Source of the DNA: Glandiceps talaboti
Lineage: Eukaryota > Hemichordata > Enteropneusta > Spengelidae
Direction of reading: 5' to 3'
DNA: 64,000 bases
NCBI RefSeq assembly: GCF_964340395.1
Contig: NC_135560.1
Coordinates: forward strand, 3,009,998-3,073,997
Shown in pieces: positions 1-35,180 of the stretch (the first letter of the stretch is position 1; each line of letters opens with the position of its first letter). The notes under the pieces were generated by a model that worked only from the letters and a program-made list of their open reading frames with translations, did no database searches and had not been told where the DNA came from. Made by a program: the position numbers and the translations under genes.

Positions 1-871
1 GAAAACACTACATTGTGTACATTTCACCAGAAAACACTACATTGTGTACATTTCACCAGAAAACACTACATTGTGTACATTTCACTAGAAAACACTACAT
101 TGTGAACATTTCACTAGAAAACACTACATTGTGTACATTTCACCAGAAAACACTACATTGTGTACATTTCACTAGAAAACACTACATTGTGAACATTTCA
201 CTAGAAAACACTACATTGTGAACATTTCACTAGAAAACACTACATTGTGAACATTTCACTAGAAAACACTACATTGTGAACATTTCACTAGAAAACACTA
301 CATTGTGTACATTTCACCAGAAAACACTACATTGTGTACATTTCACCAGAAAACACTACAGTGTGTACATTTCACCAGAAAACACTACATTGTGTACATT
401 TCACTAGAAAACACTACATTGTGTACATTTCACCAGAAAACACTACATTGTGTACATTTCACTAGAAAACACTACATTGTGAACATTTCACTAGAAAACA
501 CTACATTGTGAACATTTCACTAGAAAACACTACATTGTGTACATTTCACTGGAAAACACTACATTGTGAACATTTCACCAGAAAACACTACATTGTGTAC
601 ATTTCACTGGAAAACACTACATTGTGCACATGTCACCAGAAAACACTACATTGTGTACATTTCACTAGAAAACACTACATTGTGTACATTTCACTGGAAA
701 ACACTACATTGTGAACATTTCACTGGAAAACACTACATTGTGTACATTTCACTAGAAAACACTACATTGTGTACATTTCACCAGGAAACACTACATTGTG
801 CACATGTCACCAGAAAACACTACATTGTGTACATTTCACTAGAAAACACTACATTGTGTACATTTCACCAG
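1..871. repeat. 29-bp minisatellite array, about 30 units
   Basis: Tandem units of 29 bp (core AAAACACTACATTGTG followed by ACATTTCAC) run from the window edge to 871, so the left end is cut off. Units differ mainly in GTGTAC versus GTGAAC and in CCAG, CTAG or CTGG at the unit end. The period is not a multiple of three; long open frames across it are repeat artefacts and not genes. Confidence 0.97.
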
Positions 872-1767
872 GCAGCTAACAAATCTGAATCAAGTCCCTC
901 AGGAAGTTTAAACACTAAATTTTTTGATACCATGTAACAGTATATCTGATGACATGAGATGCTTCCTTCCATTGAGTTTTAAATCACAGTATATATATAC
1001 CTGTGTGCACCTTATCAGTGCAAGTATGGTGCATGTCAGTTTTGATCAATACTGTAATGTCAAGTATATCATGTATGTGTACTTATACAAAAACTATTTC
1101 ATGTATGCATGTATTGAGTAATTGTGTACAATTAGATTATAGAGGTACACATACAATCACTATATCATGTACAATCAAACACAGTGGAAACCCATCACTC
1201 TGTCATTCTGTCTAAAATCATATGATATTGCAAAGGAGACAAAATAGCAAACAAACCAATTCTATCATGTTGTACAACAAACAACAATTTCACTTTGAAA
1301 ATATTAAGTTTTATTAATGCATTGTAATACATTATATTTTTCTTACATAACGGTAAAGTTGTAAACCATCAAGATATGTTTGCACTATTGTACATACATG
1401 TATACCCAGAATGGTCTTGAACCCTAATTTCTTGTGTCTATACATTCAAATATACAAGTGGAGAAGTTAAGATTCTAGAATTACACTCTGCATTACACAT
1501 AAAAGGTCCAATGCACTGCACAAAGTTTTACAAGATAGACTACAACAGAGAATTATCAGACACACATATATAAACTTGCATGCCAGTGTCATCACATATA
1601 ATCACTAATGATGTGAGTGGAGGATTTGAGAAGGACTTTGATACATCTAATGTAAACACTGGTATTTTGAACTCCAAGTTTGTGTGCATAGAATATCACA
1701 TTGACTTGACCTGTGTTGATTGTGTTAATGTTGCTATAGTTACCTAACCTATTATATCATATTGCAG
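872..1767. other. Unannotated stretch, no gene seen
   Basis: AT-rich sequence without a convincing exon, RNA gene or repeat. It may be intron of the putative upstream gene whose exon follows at 1768. Confidence 0.5.
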
Positions 1768-1819
1768 GTCCACTAAGTCTCAAAGAATAAGAGGAGCTTC
1801 AAACAACCTTAGATTAAAG
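1768..1819 (+). CDS. Putative exon of an unknown gene upstream of GALT
   Basis: A 52-nt segment is bounded by an acceptor (ATTGCAG) and a strong donor (GTAAGC). In the frame starting at 1769 it is open and reads STKSQRIRGASNNLRLK. Joined to the candidate exon at 2877 the frame stays open for 13 more codons and then stops. I do not recognise the protein. No upstream exon was found in the window, so the gene would start to the left. The evidence is splice-site quality and frame continuity only. Confidence 0.35.
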
Positions 1820-1837
1820 GTAAGCATATAACACTTG

Positions 1838-2647
1838 TACATTTCACTAGTATATAGTTTGGATGTGTGTTATAAATCTTCAGCTGTTACACCACCAAGT
1901 GTTATTTCAGAAATTTTGTATGGACTCAATCAACAATGAATTAATGAATTTATGCAATCATATCAATGAGGTGAAACTATTTCATAGTCCCAGAGACAAA
2001 TTCACTGTCAAAATAACAACAACAACAACATCCAAAAAAAAAACTGTTGCTGGTTTATTATACATATTTGTATCCACCATGGAAAAACCAAGCTGTATGA
2101 AATGAATAGCATAGCATGACATGGTTGTGTAGCAAGTGTGTGAAGCATAGTTGTTCATATTGTGGTCTCTAATTCTCATTGCAATCTTTATTGAAATATT
2201 AAAGTATTGTAACATAATTCTAAATTAATGAAATCCTATGATGAAAGATATACCATTATGCAAAGTTTTGGTCCACATGCATGGAATACAAATGAAATTT
2301 AACAATTTAACATGACAGAATGGGGGGTGGGGGGGGGCTGCTATATAATGGTATATCTGCTTAAAATCAAAATGTTACATTTGAGGAACAGTTACATTCT
2401 TTGATCTATGTTTCCTACTACATTATACATAATGTATAATATTCATTGAACAATTTCTCTGGTCAGAGTGTGTTGTAGAACATTTACTGTGTTTTCAAGT
2501 TCACTCTGCTTGTTGTATAGTCAGTCCGACCAGACTAATTGTTTATTTAACTTTAAAAAGTCATTAATATTAGTGTGGGAAATTTAAAATAACAACTAAT
2601 ATTATTAATAACCTATTCACATATTCCCTTTCTTGTGCTGTTCCATA
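1838..2647. other. Putative intron, no gene seen
   Basis: AT-rich sequence between the two putative exons. It contains a degenerate single unit of the 29-bp array near 1838-1853 and a G run near 2321-2337. Nothing else is supported. Confidence 0.4.
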
Positions 2648-2730
2648 TAATTTATAGTGTCATGTTCTGTGTAATTTAGAGTGTCTTGTTCTGTTTAATT
2701 TATAGTGTCTTGTTCTGTTTAATTTATAGT
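2648..2730. repeat. Short tandem repeat, about 27 bp x 3
   Basis: Three near-identical units built on TTCTGTTTAATTTATAGTG. The last two are almost exact copies. Confidence 0.8.
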
Positions 2731-2876
2731 GTGGTGTGTCTTTGTAATGATTAATCCAAGGTTTTCCTCTCTTCCTCTCTTGTGTGTGGTAGTCGATATT
2801 GAAGTTACAAGAGAGAGTACTTTGATCATTGTCTCTCGTAACTTGAACATCCTCCACTCTTTTCTCTCCAAAACAG

Positions 2877-2918
2877 CAACTGGAGCTCCGGGAGAACCAT
2901 GCAGTTGTTCTCAGTTGA
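2877..2918 (+). CDS. Putative terminal exon of the unknown upstream gene
   Basis: Follows a pyrimidine-rich acceptor ending AAAACAG. In the phase left by the exon at 1768-1819 it reads QLELRENHAVVLS and stops with TGA. An alternative frame reads TGAPGEPCSCSQLMKF and stops at 2929, so the frame is uncertain. No homologue is recognised. Confidence 0.3.
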   Translation, partial: QLELRENHAVVLS

Positions 2919-2929
2919 TGAAGTTTTAA

Positions 2930-4300
2930 GTTTGCAGAAAGCCAGGAAGAATGGCCACAAACGCGGTTTGGCTCAGAACTGAATGAAAGCTGCTAAAAAC
3001 CAAATCAAGTCAGCAGTCGCAACTCATGAACACTCCAAACTGTTGAAATGCCTCTTGTGTATTTCAGCCAGCTCCAATGTGGCATCAAAAATAAGTATTA
3101 TGACTGGTGGTGTTTAGACTTAGTTAGATGTATTGTCTATTGCAGTTTTTTTTATTTACTCTTTTTTGTCAGTGAAATTTATTTACAGATTGATGTGGAA
3201 AATTGTTAAGTTAATATGACACTTTTTGTGTGTATTAAAAGTGTGTAAAATATATAGTACAAGGTTAAGTCCAGTTGTACACTTTTGTAAATGTAACAAA
3301 TTATCGATAAGTAAAAAAACACCACTACATACAAGTTAATGTTTGGACAGATTAAATTGTATATAATTTTCTTGCTGATGTAAATATCAGAGAAAATGTT
3401 TTAACTGTAATATTGAATATTATGGAGAATTTTTTGTATATTTTTATGAGCTACTGGAAGTTTGTTGTTTTTTGTGTTTTATACACAATCACAGAAACTA
3501 ACATTTTCCTATGAATATATATAGCTTTAATTGAGTCACTGTAGAGGTGGGGAAGCCTGCCCTCTAGTGGCCACTGACACCAATCCGTCCTACTAATAGT
3601 AAATGTTTTCTGTTTTAAAGTTTCTCTTTTTGTGTCATTTTTGAACACGCATTTTAAAGCACAATCTTGTTGTTTGGATCATTGAGTTTAGCCTACTTAT
3701 CCTGTATATGCTCCTACCCAGTTACAAAGGTTGATATTCAGTTAAATTGACTGTCTTTCTGATGACTTTTCATAAAAGTCAAAATAGGGTGATTTGCATG
3801 AAGCTTTTGCCAAATCCTTTCATATTGTTGTAAAAAAGAAAGTTTGAAGATAGTCGAGTGACAATGTCCAAAGCTGTGTACAGATAGTTGAGTGACAGTG
3901 TCCAAGGCTGTGTAATATTTTGGGATACCTTGATGCCATAGATGTGATAGAAGTGTTTGTACTTGATGACCAGCAGTAGATGACTTGGAGCATTTACACT
4001 GACCATAAAAGCACCAAATGTCTGTAAAGTCACAGTCTCGTTTCCAAGAAAATTGTTAATCAAAACTGTTGACCCCAGAGATTAACATCCAATTCAAATT
4101 ATCAAAAATGTTGATAAATATTTGTAATATTTGTTAAATATTTGTATGATGACCTAAAAGTTGGTGCATCAGCTGCAACTGGTACATTTTTAAAAAAAAA
4201 ACTGTTTTGTTAGGTACAGTAACTTGCTTGTAATATTGTACACCATAAACATGTACACCAGTGGGTAAAAGTATTTTTGTAGCAGTATACACAACAAATC
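2930..4300. other. Intergenic, no gene seen
   Basis: AT-rich sequence with short homopolymers. No exon with good splice sites or conserved-looking coding sequence was found. Confidence 0.5.
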
Positions 4301-4309
4301 AAATCATAT

Positions 4310-4700
4310 TGATACTTGGGTCCACAACCCAAAAATCAGTGCCCTCTATGATGATAATTATTTCAACCTTTTTCTGTACTGCTTATGGACAACATCAACC
4401 ACTAATTAATATGTACAATTGTCTAATTATTTCAACCTGTTTCTGTACTGCTTATGGACAACATCAACCACTGATTAACATGTACAATTGTCTAATTATT
4501 GGTATTTTAACAATTTTCAGTGAATATATTGTGGTTGTCTGATTGGAAAATGATACTCCAGTTACAACTAGATTGCAGTTTAACATGTTGACAGGTTTAA
4601 AACCTAGCTTCCAATCAAGATTTAAACCTGCCATTACACTATGTATACACTGACCACTAATTTACAGATACAATGTCTGTTTACTACCTTTACATCAGTT
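4310..4700 (+). repeat. Dispersed repeat, copy 1 (second copy at 34710)
   Basis: Shares ordered blocks with 34710-35065: GGGTCCACA...AAATCAGTG, TTCTGTACTGCT, ACTTATGGACAA, AACCACTGATTAACATGTAC, GGTTGTCTGATTG. This copy has an internal duplication of about 65 bp (near 4362-4496). It abuts or overlaps the inverted repeat at 4652-5162, so both may belong to one element. No coding capacity is seen. Confidence 0.65.
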
Positions 4701-5162
4701 GTCTAGAAATGCTGCTGATCAGAACCTCGTTTTATCAGTGGTGGACTATTAAATGTGGCTTTGAAAGTGCCTAAACGTCTTGCCCTTATCACACTAATCA
4801 AACTGTCATACATTGATACAAACACAATAGTGGGTACATCAGATGTAGATGCATGTAATACTGGTATCAGTTTGTTTATGTCTGTGAAAGTTAGACGTAT
4901 TGTACATGGCAATATGACTAACGTTTACAGACATATACAAACTGATAAGAAAACACAGTGTGAAAATACATCAGAGACACCCAATGTTATTTTGTACAAA
5001 TATATGTGGGCTGTGCTTGATAGTGTGATAAGGAGACAACTTTTTGGCACATACAAAGCCAGATTTAATTGACTACTATTGATAAAACAACATTCTGATC
5101 AACAGTATTTCTAGACAACTAGTGCAAGGGTTGTATAAGTAATTGACCATATTTTAGTGGTT
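4652..5162. repeat. Foldback element with arms of about 130-160 bp
   Basis: The sequence from about 4695 (GTTGTCTAGAAAT...CTGATCAGAA) matches, with mismatches, the reverse complement of the sequence ending near 5120 (TTCTGATCAACAGTATTTCTAGACAAC). Matching continues inward through TTATCACACTA and outward toward 4652 and 5162. This is the layout of a hairpin-type non-autonomous DNA transposon. The 105-codon open frame inside is not gene-like. Confidence 0.6.
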
Positions 5163-7740
5163 TTAAAAAATGTCCCAGTTACAGCCATTGCAAGTTTAAA
5201 GTATTTAAGCGTCTATATACTGTCAGTTTCATTGTTAGTTACACTGCAGCCAACTACTAGTTTGTCTACTGTGTTGTATATCAAGGAGATCCAATGATTG
5301 TCTACAATATCTACTAACTGGGTTATAGACGGGTAGGGGTTAATATTCCGAAATTGATGGTGTGGTGTGTATATGTATACAGATTGAAGAGCTCTCTTCT
5401 GCCAGTAAGATATACAGAACACAGGCACATAGTGGGATTAGGGTTTATGTTCACCAATACATTTATTGAACAGATATGATAATATGCCATATTCCAGTTA
5501 TGGAAAAGATAACATATTTCATGGTCTTGCCACTAGGAGTGCTGTTTACAAGCTATTTTAGGGCTGGAAGTGAGGGATAGAATAGTTGAGTATTGTAGCA
5601 TTAAAGATAACATACAAACTCACTCATTTTCAGTGTTTATTCCCACTGTACTGTTTTATTACCAACTACCAGTAATCAAAACATGTCTAATCACTACTGT
5701 AATGCTCTTTTTAAGAACACCAGAGTTCTTTCACACACATTGTATTCGCTACTTAATACATGATCAGTGGTCATGACAAAAAGTTCATCCCTCACTTTGC
5801 TAAATCTAGAGTACCTCTTGCGATGCGTAGCTGTAAAATGGCTGAAACTTGGTATAAACAGGAATATGGGAATGTAATTGATAGGGTCAGATTATGCTTT
5901 GATTTACAGGTTGTCTGGATTGTTAAATGCGGTATCAGTTGATGTGTTGTGGTACATTGTAATCTTTGTACCTAGGGTATCCTGAGACTGCTGTACCATT
6001 GTAAAAAAGATAACATAGAAATAAAGTCTTGACATATGACAACTGTAATGGAAGATAAAGCTTAGCTAAGTATGTGAGTACACTATGAGTTACTCAACCA
6101 AATATTGAAGGGGTAGGGGGAGAGGACCTCTTTATGTATATATGGAAGTCTTAGTTTCAAATGAATTTTGATTGATATTAGTTTGAATTAAATCACCGTT
6201 ATTTGATAGACTAGACTGGGCATGCCAGATAATTCCGTTGGATCAGATTGTATTTTTCCACCACAGCTAGTTGTAAGTTGTTATACATAATGAAACCGTC
6301 CATATGTACTTGTAATGTACATTGTAACTATTTACATTAGAAACACAAACTGTACAGTATTGAAACTTTACAACATTAGTCATTCATTTTTCTTATGAAA
6401 TCTTCAAACTTTTCTGATGTGTTCATTTCTACCTGCTTGAAATAATGTAGATTGCCCTGATGGTTCTGATCTGACTAAATGTTCATTAAACCAGTGGTCA
6501 GTCACATTTTATTCCCAAGTTCCATTTGCTGTAACTCAACTATGTTCCCCCATAATTTGATAATCTTTTATTATTTTGGCGTTATATACTTGTTGAAGTG
6601 TGCTGATTACCTAGTAATCCAAATTGTTCAGCAAGCAATAAATTAACAGTTGATGAAGTAAAGGGCTGTGCCATGTTCATGATTATTTACACACAGTCAT
6701 CATTAGTGACTAGTTAGACAGACAAATGAGAATGGTCACACCATTTCATGTTAAACTTGTGTATTATTCAATAGGCAAAACTGAATATACAATATGATAA
6801 CGTTAAAGCTGGTGGGACTTTACTGTAAAGTGACAATTAATAAACTTACCAGATTATCTGATCAGGATATTTCATATACTTTATTAACTACTTTCAAAAT
6901 ACAAAGTGAAGAGAAGAATGCACCACCCTGAATTTAAATATGTTAATTCTACTTGAGTATTGTATCCACCCTATGTACATCACAACTGTATGTATATTGG
7001 TCACAAAAAAAGAAACTCTGCATGATATATATAATATATATTTTCATCCAAGAGGAATAATTTTGCTTGTTGTTGATTAACATGTTGTAGCAACTTTGAC
7101 CCCCCACAGATGAGAGACAAACATTGGAGCTAATTCGCTATTGTCACTTGGGTACTGTATGGTAGGTGGTAACATTGACGCTAATTCGCTATTGTCACTT
7201 GGATACTATAGTAGGTGATAACATTGGACTTTCAGTAAAACATTATGTATAGACAGTTTTGAACTTGTACGTGTAAAATTAAAAAACATATCTCATGCAG
7301 TTTCTTTTTGTAGCCAGTATATTTTTAAGTTTGTGGTTGTCATCACTTTCCTTCAAACAGTATTTTTGACAACACAGAGTTTAGAGTGATATCATTTTAC
7401 ACACAAACATGACATACATTTAATAAATACATTTCAAAGTGATACTTCAGAACATTTTTTGAGAATGTAAATTTTCTATTGTAACATTTGCCTGTTGTTT
7501 TCATTTCTTTGTCAATTGGCTTTGAGTTTAAAGTTGAAGAGTATATAAGACTTACTGACAAATGTATACTGTAGTAGTAGGCAGTGGTGTTTTATACATG
7601 GGTCAATCTAGTTGAGAATTATAGCATGACAGGCTGTAGTAGTAACATGGTGGTTCCTGGACACTCTAATCTTGTGATGTCGTGAAAGACAAAACTGTCA
7701 GTGTACATTGTATCATTCAAATGATGTATATGTAATCAGG
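5163..7740. other. Intergenic, no gene seen
   Basis: AT-rich sequence. The only structure noted is a two-copy tandem duplication of about 74 bp around 7120-7226 (shared block GCTAATTCGCTATTGTCACT). No supported exon or RNA gene. Confidence 0.5.
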
Positions 7741-7945
7741 TGTATAGTATACACAACCTGTACACATAGCATTCAGTGTCAATACACAACCTGTACACAG
7801 TCAATGTGACTATAGAAACCTGTACACATAGTCAATGTGACTATAGAAACCTGTACTCAGTCAATGTGACTATAGAAACCTGTACACATAGTCAATGTGA
7901 CTATAGAAACCTGTACATAGTCAATGTGACTATAGAAACCTATGT
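7741..7945. repeat. Minisatellite, 29-31 bp x about 5
   Basis: Units built on GTCAATGTGACTATAGAAAC followed by CTGTACACATA, with small length variants. A short lead-in of diverged copies precedes them. Confidence 0.9.
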
Positions 7946-8940
7946 AGTAAGTATTACATGATAGTATGTGGCATGTATTTCAAAGCCAGTATGACATTAA
8001 ACATAACTCTTGGATGTCATACATGTATATGTAATGGTTTATATGTAGGCAATACATTTTAGTCAAAATTAGAAATGTGTACTATATTAAAATTGTTAAT
8101 ATAAAACACAATATGAGAGAAGTGATACCAGAAAGCCAACCCAAATCAATCGACCAGTAACAAATCCTGTAAATCATCTGATGTCTTTACGTATGCACAT
8201 TTGACTGTAATTCTATAGTAATAATAAATTGTATTTAGTTTTCTGTGGCTGCATAAAAAGGAATGAAGAAAACATATCTCTACCTTCAGATCAACTTTTT
8301 TTGAATGAAAGAATTCTAGAAGGACCTACAAGTGTCTGTGGTCAGATCGTTTCAAACCTAACTTATAAATGTTCATTTTGTTGAAGTATCTGGCCATTGA
8401 ATGCCAATATTGTTACCATGACAACTAGAACTGACTAATATCTTTGGAGTAAATTTGTCTAACTTTAGGTTCAGGGAAATGACAGATAACTGAATCTTGT
8501 AAAACCAAATTGATATAATGTATACATAGTTTACATACACCTTGACATGACTTTCAACTTATTATATGTCCTCACAAGATCAAAGCATTTGATGTGTTTC
8601 GTTTCATAGCTTCACATCTCACTTTATTTTGCTGTTCTGAATAAACACTTTATATCAAACATATTTGTGACCATGTCTTTCTTTCTATGTAGACACCAAG
8701 TATGTTGTGATGGGTATCAGGATAACTGCCCCCTCCCCCGACAACTGCCCCAAAGAATTCCCCCCCCCCCCCACCACCGGCAATGTATTTTTTCACAATG
8801 CTGTTGAGTTTTATTCACCTGTTGACTCATCATAGGCTATGTGCTAACGATGTCCCTCTATGACGTCATAAAATCCTGTGGTCTAGGTGGGACTTGAAAT
8901 ACCCAAAACTCTCGAAGTAAATCCGAAGGGAACTGACTGA
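7946..8940. other. Intergenic, no gene seen
   Basis: No coding or RNA feature seen. A C run of about 14 lies near 8759-8773. Confidence 0.5.
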
Positions 8941-8947
8941 AAAAAGG

Positions 8948-9797
8948 TCATTTTAAGGTGTTTGCAGATGCTTTTTAAAAGTTTTAAAACCAGTATACAT
9001 TTCACAAACATGTCGTCTAGCAAAATAGCGATAGTGAATGTGAGCATTTCGAATCAGCAAAGAACTTGACTCATGTAACAAATGGCTGATTGACAATAAG
9101 CTTTCTCTCCACCTCGGGAAAACAGAACTCATTCTAATCAGCTCAAAACGCAAATTGCATAAGATTTCTGAATTTGAAATAACTTGTAATCAACGTGAGA
9201 TGTTTATGCCAGCAAATCTGTCATATATCTTGGACTCAATCTTGACCAAATTCCGGCTGTCAGGGCTCCAAAACCGTTCAAAATATGATTAAGAAAACCA
9301 ATTCAAGGCTCAAATTTCTTCAAGGCACATTTTCTCAACCAAAAACTCTGCAAAACCCATTGCACTGCTCTAATCCAATGTCACTTTGATTATTCATGTT
9401 CATCCTGGTACTCTGCTCTTACCAAAACTCAAAAAGAAACTCCAAATTGCACAAAACAAAATTGTACGGTTCATGGTGCACCCAGATCACACATAGGTGC
9501 TGATCAGTTTGATGCCCTGGGTATTCTGGATGTCAAGGTAGAGTGAGCCAGCTACGGCTTAACCACGCTTTCATGCTGATACAATCTGATTCCGTCCTGA
9601 GTTTACCAAAGTATCTTCTGTTCATAATTATGGTACTTGGTACAATTTTCAAGAAGTCTTTGACTTAGTGGGTTATCCAAGTAATTCAACAATTTGTACC
9701 ACACTATCAGTTTTTATTTGTATATCTGTGCTGTCGATCTTGTCGTTTTACCGCACTGAACTGAACTAAACTAAACTAATCTAAACTAAACTAAACA
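8948..9797 (+). pseudogene. Decayed non-LTR retrotransposon: reverse-transcriptase C-terminal fragment and 3' tail
   Basis: Around 8956 the + strand reads VFADA, a degenerate form of the catalytic FADD box. Downstream comes ELDSCNKWLIDNKLSLHLGK followed by TELILISSKRK, the conserved region after the RT active site in CR1/L2-type LINEs. Many stops and frameshifts follow (recognisable pieces read KLQIAQNKIVRFM and SFYRTELN). The fragment ends in a short-unit tail rich in CTAAA at about 9757-9797, as expected for the 3' end of this class. The element is 5'-truncated and inactive. Confidence 0.65.
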
Positions 9798-9811
9798 TAA
9801 CATTACATATA

Positions 9812-10020
9812 AGGGGTGGACCATTTGATATCCTGGCGGGGGGGGGGGGGCTTGGAAGATTTCGGGGGAAAAAAAGATGCCAAGTGGATTTGCTTGGAAA
9901 AAAAATCCGGATATGAGTGGGTGATGGAAAAAAAAAGATGGACCACTGCTGCTAGAAAAAAAAATGTCTTGGCAGGGAAATGATGCACAGGTTCGAGTAT
10001 ACTGTTCAACTTGCTCATAC
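9812..10020 (+). repeat. Dispersed repeat with G run and A runs, copy 1
   Basis: Starts GGGGTGGACCATTTGATATC, then a run of 13 or so G, CTTGGAAGATT, then several A runs separated by short spacers (one reads TCCGGATAT). An inverted copy with the same order lies at about 11750-11990. Confidence 0.75.
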
Positions 10021-10900
10021 CTCTCCAACCAGGACACTTGTCAAATCATGACAAACAGTTTCAAACACATGTCAGGGACCAGTCAGTTTCGTTAGCATGT
10101 GGTACATATATATATTTGTTCTTGTCTCTGTTTCTTTCATAAATGGTTTAAATATTACTTCATGTAAGGGTTCAAACATAACTATACATAAAATTATACA
10201 TATAATACATGTATTACCTAGCTACCACACTAGTTACAGAACATGCCATGTAATTTTTTGGCTGTTTCATAATCAGTGCTTCACTTATCTTGCACTTTGG
10301 GGCAAAAGTGAACTTGAAGGTTTTGTAATGGTAATCTTCATACTATTACTATTACTATTGGATAGTTTATAACAGAACTTAATCTAAATTGTTTTAGTCT
10401 CTTCAGTATGAATTTGTCAGAAGGGATGAATATACTTCTTATTTCAGACACTACATGTATCGACACCACAACTCAAATTCAAGTTTCTATTGTACACTAG
10501 GTATGACCTCCTAAAGTGCTCTAACACATCAGTAACTTTACTATACATGCAATATCAATGCCCCTATACCAATATTACAGGCCCACTTTTCATTACTGGG
10601 ACAAGCCATTAGCCAAGCAAGTTGGCTTGTTATCAAAGAGTACCAATATTTACACATGTGATGATGGGCTCTTACATAACACAAGTAAACAGCTGTAAAA
10701 CCTCTATTCGGCCGTCTGCATGGACTGCAATTGAGGCAAACCTTATCTCCGTCTTATATCAGTTGTTATCAATTTATTAGGCTATTATAAGTAACGCTAC
10801 AAACAGCTTTAGAGATGCAAACAACTTTTATGACACCCGTTTTCGCCAGGCAAGCCCGCGGGTTTGTTGCACTTGGACCGCTAATGGTTTGTGAATGTCC
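10021..10900. other. Intergenic, no gene seen
   Basis: No supported exon or repeat. One 91-codon open frame (10097-10372) has no recognisable domain and biased composition. Confidence 0.45.
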
Positions 10901-10904
10901 TGTA

Positions 10905-11500
10905 TAACATGGAACCCCCTCCCCCATAAGAGGTAGACATGTTCCAGTTTCAAATCAAAGTTCTTTCCTCCACCTCTTACTGTCAAGATGCTATGAAACT
11001 TTATTTCAAAAATGTTTCAACCTTATGTAGTTGCTTTTTACATGTTAGAGCTGTCTTGTAAAGCTTGCAAATTATTGTCTGAAAAGTGTCTGTGAATAGC
11101 CTAAACATTGCCTTTAGAAGTAAAAACCTCCAGGGCTAACAGGGGAGACCCCCTAGAACCCCCCCGTAAGAGGTAGACATGTTCCAGTCTCAAATCAAAG
11201 TTCTTGCTTCCACCTCTTAGTGTCAAGATGCTATGAAACTTTATTTCAAAAATGTTTCAACCTCACGTAGTTGCTTTTTACATGTTAGAGCTGTCTTGTA
11301 AAGTTTGTAAATTATTGTCTGAAAGTGTCTGTGAATAGCCTAAACATTGCCTTTAGAAGTAAAAATTCTCCCCTAGAACCCCCCCCCCCCACATTCACAC
11401 ACACTCACACAAGAGGTAGACATATCCCAGTCTCAAAGCTTTTCCCTTTACAGCTTACTGTCAGATGCTATGAAACTTTATTCACAGGGGTCAGTGACTT
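10905..11500. repeat. Tandem duplication of about 230-240 bp, 2.5 copies
   Basis: The block AAGAGGTAGACATGTTCCAG ... CAAGATGCTATGAAACTTTA ... GTGAATAGCCTAAACATTGC occurs at about 10926-11140 and again at 11166-11380. A partial third copy runs to about 11500. Each copy is bordered by a C run. Confidence 0.85.
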
Positions 11501-11749
11501 TTTGTCTGCCCAATGGAAAAAAAACACTGACACCCCCATCCCCCCAAGCTGGAGAAACTGAACGGTCTATCTGAATGTTTGAGCTCATCAATCAAGTTTC
11601 CGATTTGTATTTTCAGTGTGTCATCATACCATGGCATAAAAACTGTCAATGATGTTTATTTAATTGAAAATCAAACATGTATGAAATATGTAGTTTTCTA
11701 AATAAAATATGTGTGTGATATAGAACAGCATCTTTTTACTCTCTGTATT

Positions 11750-11990
11750 ACCCTGTGTGAAAACCAAACAGAAAATTGTGGCAACAAATGTAGGTGTTCA
11801 ACGTTGACGTAAAAAAAAAATCCGGATATCTCAAAGAAGCAAAGAAAAAAAAAAGTTGCCAGCATAGGCGAAGGAGAAAAAAAATAATTCTCAGGCAAGC
11901 AGGTGGGAAAAAAAAATAATGACTCTCCACCAATCTTCCAAGCCCCCCCCCCCCCCAGGATATCGAATGGTCTACCCCTAAGTGCAGAAC
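11750..11990 (-). repeat. Dispersed repeat with G run and A runs, copy 2, inverted
   Basis: Reverse complement of the 9812 family: A runs on the left, then AATCTTCCAAG, a C run of about 15, and GGATATCGAATGGTCTACCC on the right. It ends about 190 bp upstream of the GALT start codon. Confidence 0.75.
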
Positions 11991-12131
11991 GGCATGCATT
12001 GGAAGTGTATACTGACTCATGGTCTATCTACTGACTTAGTATATGGTGTGCGCCATCAACGGTGTCTTTCGGAAATTAGGCTGCAGCTCAGTAGTAGTAC
12101 TCGTACATAATCAGCTGTGCACAGCTCTCAT

Positions 12132-12138
12132 TATATAG
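12132..12138 (+). promoter_or_regulatory. TATA-like box upstream of GALT exon 1
   Basis: TATATAG lies about 45-50 bp upstream of the proposed GALT ATG. This leaves room for a very short 5' UTR. It was found by position and motif only and may be fortuitous. Confidence 0.3.
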
Positions 12139-12182
12139 CGTCGACGGTGTTTGAACGAGAACTTGGAAGTTTGTTGAAGTAA

Positions 12183-34590
<22,408 letters not shown>

Positions 34591-34709
34591 TCAAAGAACA
34601 AATTCTACTTATTTGGAATGTTGACACATTTTAAAACTGCACTAACTGCAACTGTGGATAAACATATTTGTGGTAGCTTTATATATACACAATTAATTAG
34701 AACAAATTG

Positions 34710-35065
34710 ATTTTTGGGTCCACACCCGCAAATCAGTGCACCCAGCGCCCTCAGCAGCGATTATGATTTCAGCCTTCTTCTGTACTGCTAGTACTACATG
34801 TACTTATGGACAATATTAACCACTGATTAACATGTACATGGAATTGTCTAATTTTTGGTATTTTGACAATTTTTCATGGATAGATTGGGGTTGTCTGATT
34901 GAAAAATACTACATGACAACAGATTCAAAACCAAGCTTTTGCTCAAGCTTTAAACTTGTCACTACACTACACTACACTACACTACACTACACTACACTAC
35001 ACTACACTACACTACACTAGCTACAGATAATATTGACCATTAATTAATAAATACAACATCTTTTA
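34710..35065 (+). repeat. Dispersed repeat, copy 2 (family of 4310), in the GALT 3' region
   Basis: Colinear with 4310-4700. A (CACTA)n microsatellite has expanded within it at 34968-35019. It lies where the GALT 3' UTR would be. Confidence 0.65.
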
Positions 35066-35180
35066 GTAAATGTAGGAACAACATATACAGGGCTGTATCA
35101 GATCAGTAAATGTAGGCACAACAGTTAAGATATACAAGTGATCAATTCTAAATAATCTATGATATTTTTAAAAGAATAAA
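35046..35180 (+). terminator. Candidate GALT polyadenylation signals
   Basis: AATAAA occurs at 35046-35051 and 35175-35180, about 0.46 and 0.59 kb past the stop codon. Either could end the transcript. There is no canonical signal closer to the stop. Confidence 0.35.

Noticed and set aside
1-871. Possible CRISPR array (regular 29-bp repeats)
   Set aside because: Units are contiguous with no unique spacers, and the context is an animal genome with introns. It is a minisatellite.
9786-10037. Minus-strand frames with poly-Phe/poly-Pro
   Set aside because: They come from A and G runs of a dispersed repeat and are not coding.
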